Shown here piece by piece: positions 5,216 to 5,848 of a stretch of DNA of 5,848 bases (positions are counted from its first letter, which is position 1; every line of letters begins with the position of its first letter). The notes below the pieces were generated by a model that did not search any database, had not been told where the DNA came from, and saw nothing but the letters and a program-made list of their open reading frames with translations. Origin of the DNA: Bacteroidota bacterium (GTDB lineage Bacteria > Bacteroidota > Bacteroidia > Bacteroidales > Prolixibacteraceae); assembly GCA_023393265.1 (NCBI GenBank), contig JAEWME010000115.1:1-5848 (forward strand), given 5' to 3'. The position numbers and the translations under genes are program-made.

Positions 5216-5848
5216 ATGCCACAATTACTGTTTTACCTGATTATCGGCTTGCTTGCCGCCGATTTCATTTTCGAAAGGTTTCTGGAATACCTGAATTCCA
5301 CGCGCTGGAGCGACCAGCTTCCGGAGGAAGTGAAAGGGATTTACGATCAGGAAAAATATAGCAAGCAGCAGGCCTACGAACGCGAGAATTATCGTTTTTC
5401 GCTGATCACTTCTTCGTTTAGTTTTGTCGTCATGCTGCTCATGTTTTTGCTGGCAGGTTTTGCCTGGGTAAACCATATTGCAATGTCGGTTTCTGTTAAC
5501 CCGATCTGGAGTGCGCTTTTGTTTTTCGGAATCCTGATGGTGGCATCCGACCTGATTAATACGCCGTTTTCGGTGTATGATACATTCGTGATTGAAGAGA
5601 AGTACGGATTCAATAAAACGACGCCTAAAACTTTTGTGCTTGACAAACTGAAAGGCTATTTGCTGGTAGCGATTATCGGTGGCGGTTTGCTGGCGCTGAT
5701 CATACTCATTTACCAGCTTACGGGCCCCAATTTTTGGATTTATGCCTGGATGGTGGTGACTGCCTTCTCTGTCTTTATGGTTTTGTTTTACTCCACGCTG
5801 ATTGTGCCGCTTTTTAACAAGCAAAAACCACTTCCTGAAGGAGAATTG
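5216..5848 (+). CDS. M48-family membrane protease, STE24/CaaX prenyl protease type (5' part, cut by window end)
   Basis: The frame is open from the ATG at 5216 to the right edge, giving the first 211 residues. They match the N-terminal membrane domain of STE24-like M48 peptidases: FERFLEYLN (18-27), YDQEKYSKQQAYERENYRFS (43-62), INTPFSVYDTFVIEEKYGF (114-132), NKTTPKTFVLDKLKG (133-147) and the closing VPLFNKQKPLPEGEL (197-211). Hydrophobic segments lie at about 2-20, 62-85, 97-117, 148-167 and 173-197. The zinc-binding HExxH and the catalytic domain lie beyond the window, so catalytic competence cannot be judged. In eukaryotes STE24 trims prenylated CaaX proteins; bacterial homologues are inner-membrane zinc proteases, probably in membrane-protein quality control, since bacteria lack that prenylation pathway. 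The gene is separated from the transpeptidase cluster by a terminator and is probably an independent unit. Confidence 0.93.
   Translation, partial: MPQLLFYLIIGLLAADFIFERFLEYLNSTRWSDQLPEEVKGIYDQEKYSKQQAYERENYRFSLITSSFSFVVMLLMFLLAGFAWVNHIAMSVSVNPIWSALLFFGILMVASDLINTPFSVYDTFVIEEKYGFNKTTPKTFVLDKLKGYLLVAIIGGGLLALIILIYQLTGPNFWIYAWMVVTAFSVFMVLFYSTLIVPLFNKQKPLPEGEL

Noticed and set aside
5225..5824. 199-residue minus-strand open frame at the right end
   Set aside because: It lies opposite the clearly recognisable STE24-type protease on the plus strand. Its product is rich in His, Gln, Arg and Lys with no family resemblance, typical of an antisense shadow.

Overview
The window looks like chromosomal DNA from a member of the Bacteroidota, probably Bacteroidales or a related marine or anaerobic lineage; the family-level guess is weak. 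The evidence is the moderate-to-low GC, the absence of clear Shine-Dalgarno sequences before most starts, a Bacteroidota-type -7 box (TAnnTTTG) before the last gene, a PepSY-like protein of the kind common in this phylum, and a typical ECF sigma factor. No mobile element, CRISPR array, tRNA or rRNA gene was seen.

Layout. Positions 70-1168 are on the minus strand: an ECF sigma factor (593-1168) followed downstream by a small two-repeat PepSY-like protein (70-468). The 124-base gap between them holds a candidate ECF-type promoter. A divergent intergenic region of about 200 bases then leads into a plus-strand envelope cluster. This comprises an Ala/Lys/Glu-rich helical lipoprotein (1370-1966), a strong intrinsic terminator, a membrane-anchored YkuD L,D-transpeptidase with a long helical N-terminal domain (2037-3167), a second, more canonical YkuD L,D-transpeptidase (3340-4002), and a single-pass membrane protein of unknown function two bases behind it (4005-4826). 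A second intrinsic terminator closes the cluster. After roughly 300 bases without a gene, the N-terminal 211 residues of an STE24/HtpX-type (M48) CaaX-like membrane protease run off the right edge (5216-5848).

How the genes may work together. The plus-strand cluster resembles a cell-wall attachment module. A lipoprotein that appears to be abundantly made (strongly biased codons, its own terminator) ends in lysine, and it is followed by two enzymes of the family that in E. coli joins the C-terminal lysine of Braun's lipoprotein to peptidoglycan. The helical N-terminal half of the first transpeptidase aligns over about 150 residues with the lipoprotein, so enzyme and putative substrate or partner share a domain. 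This suggests a Bacteroidota counterpart to the Lpp/Ldt system, or a dedicated scaffold and enzyme pair. The genes and catalytic motifs are read directly from the sequence; the tethering role is inference. The divergent ECF sigma factor is a natural candidate regulator of this envelope cluster, but only weak promoter matches support that.
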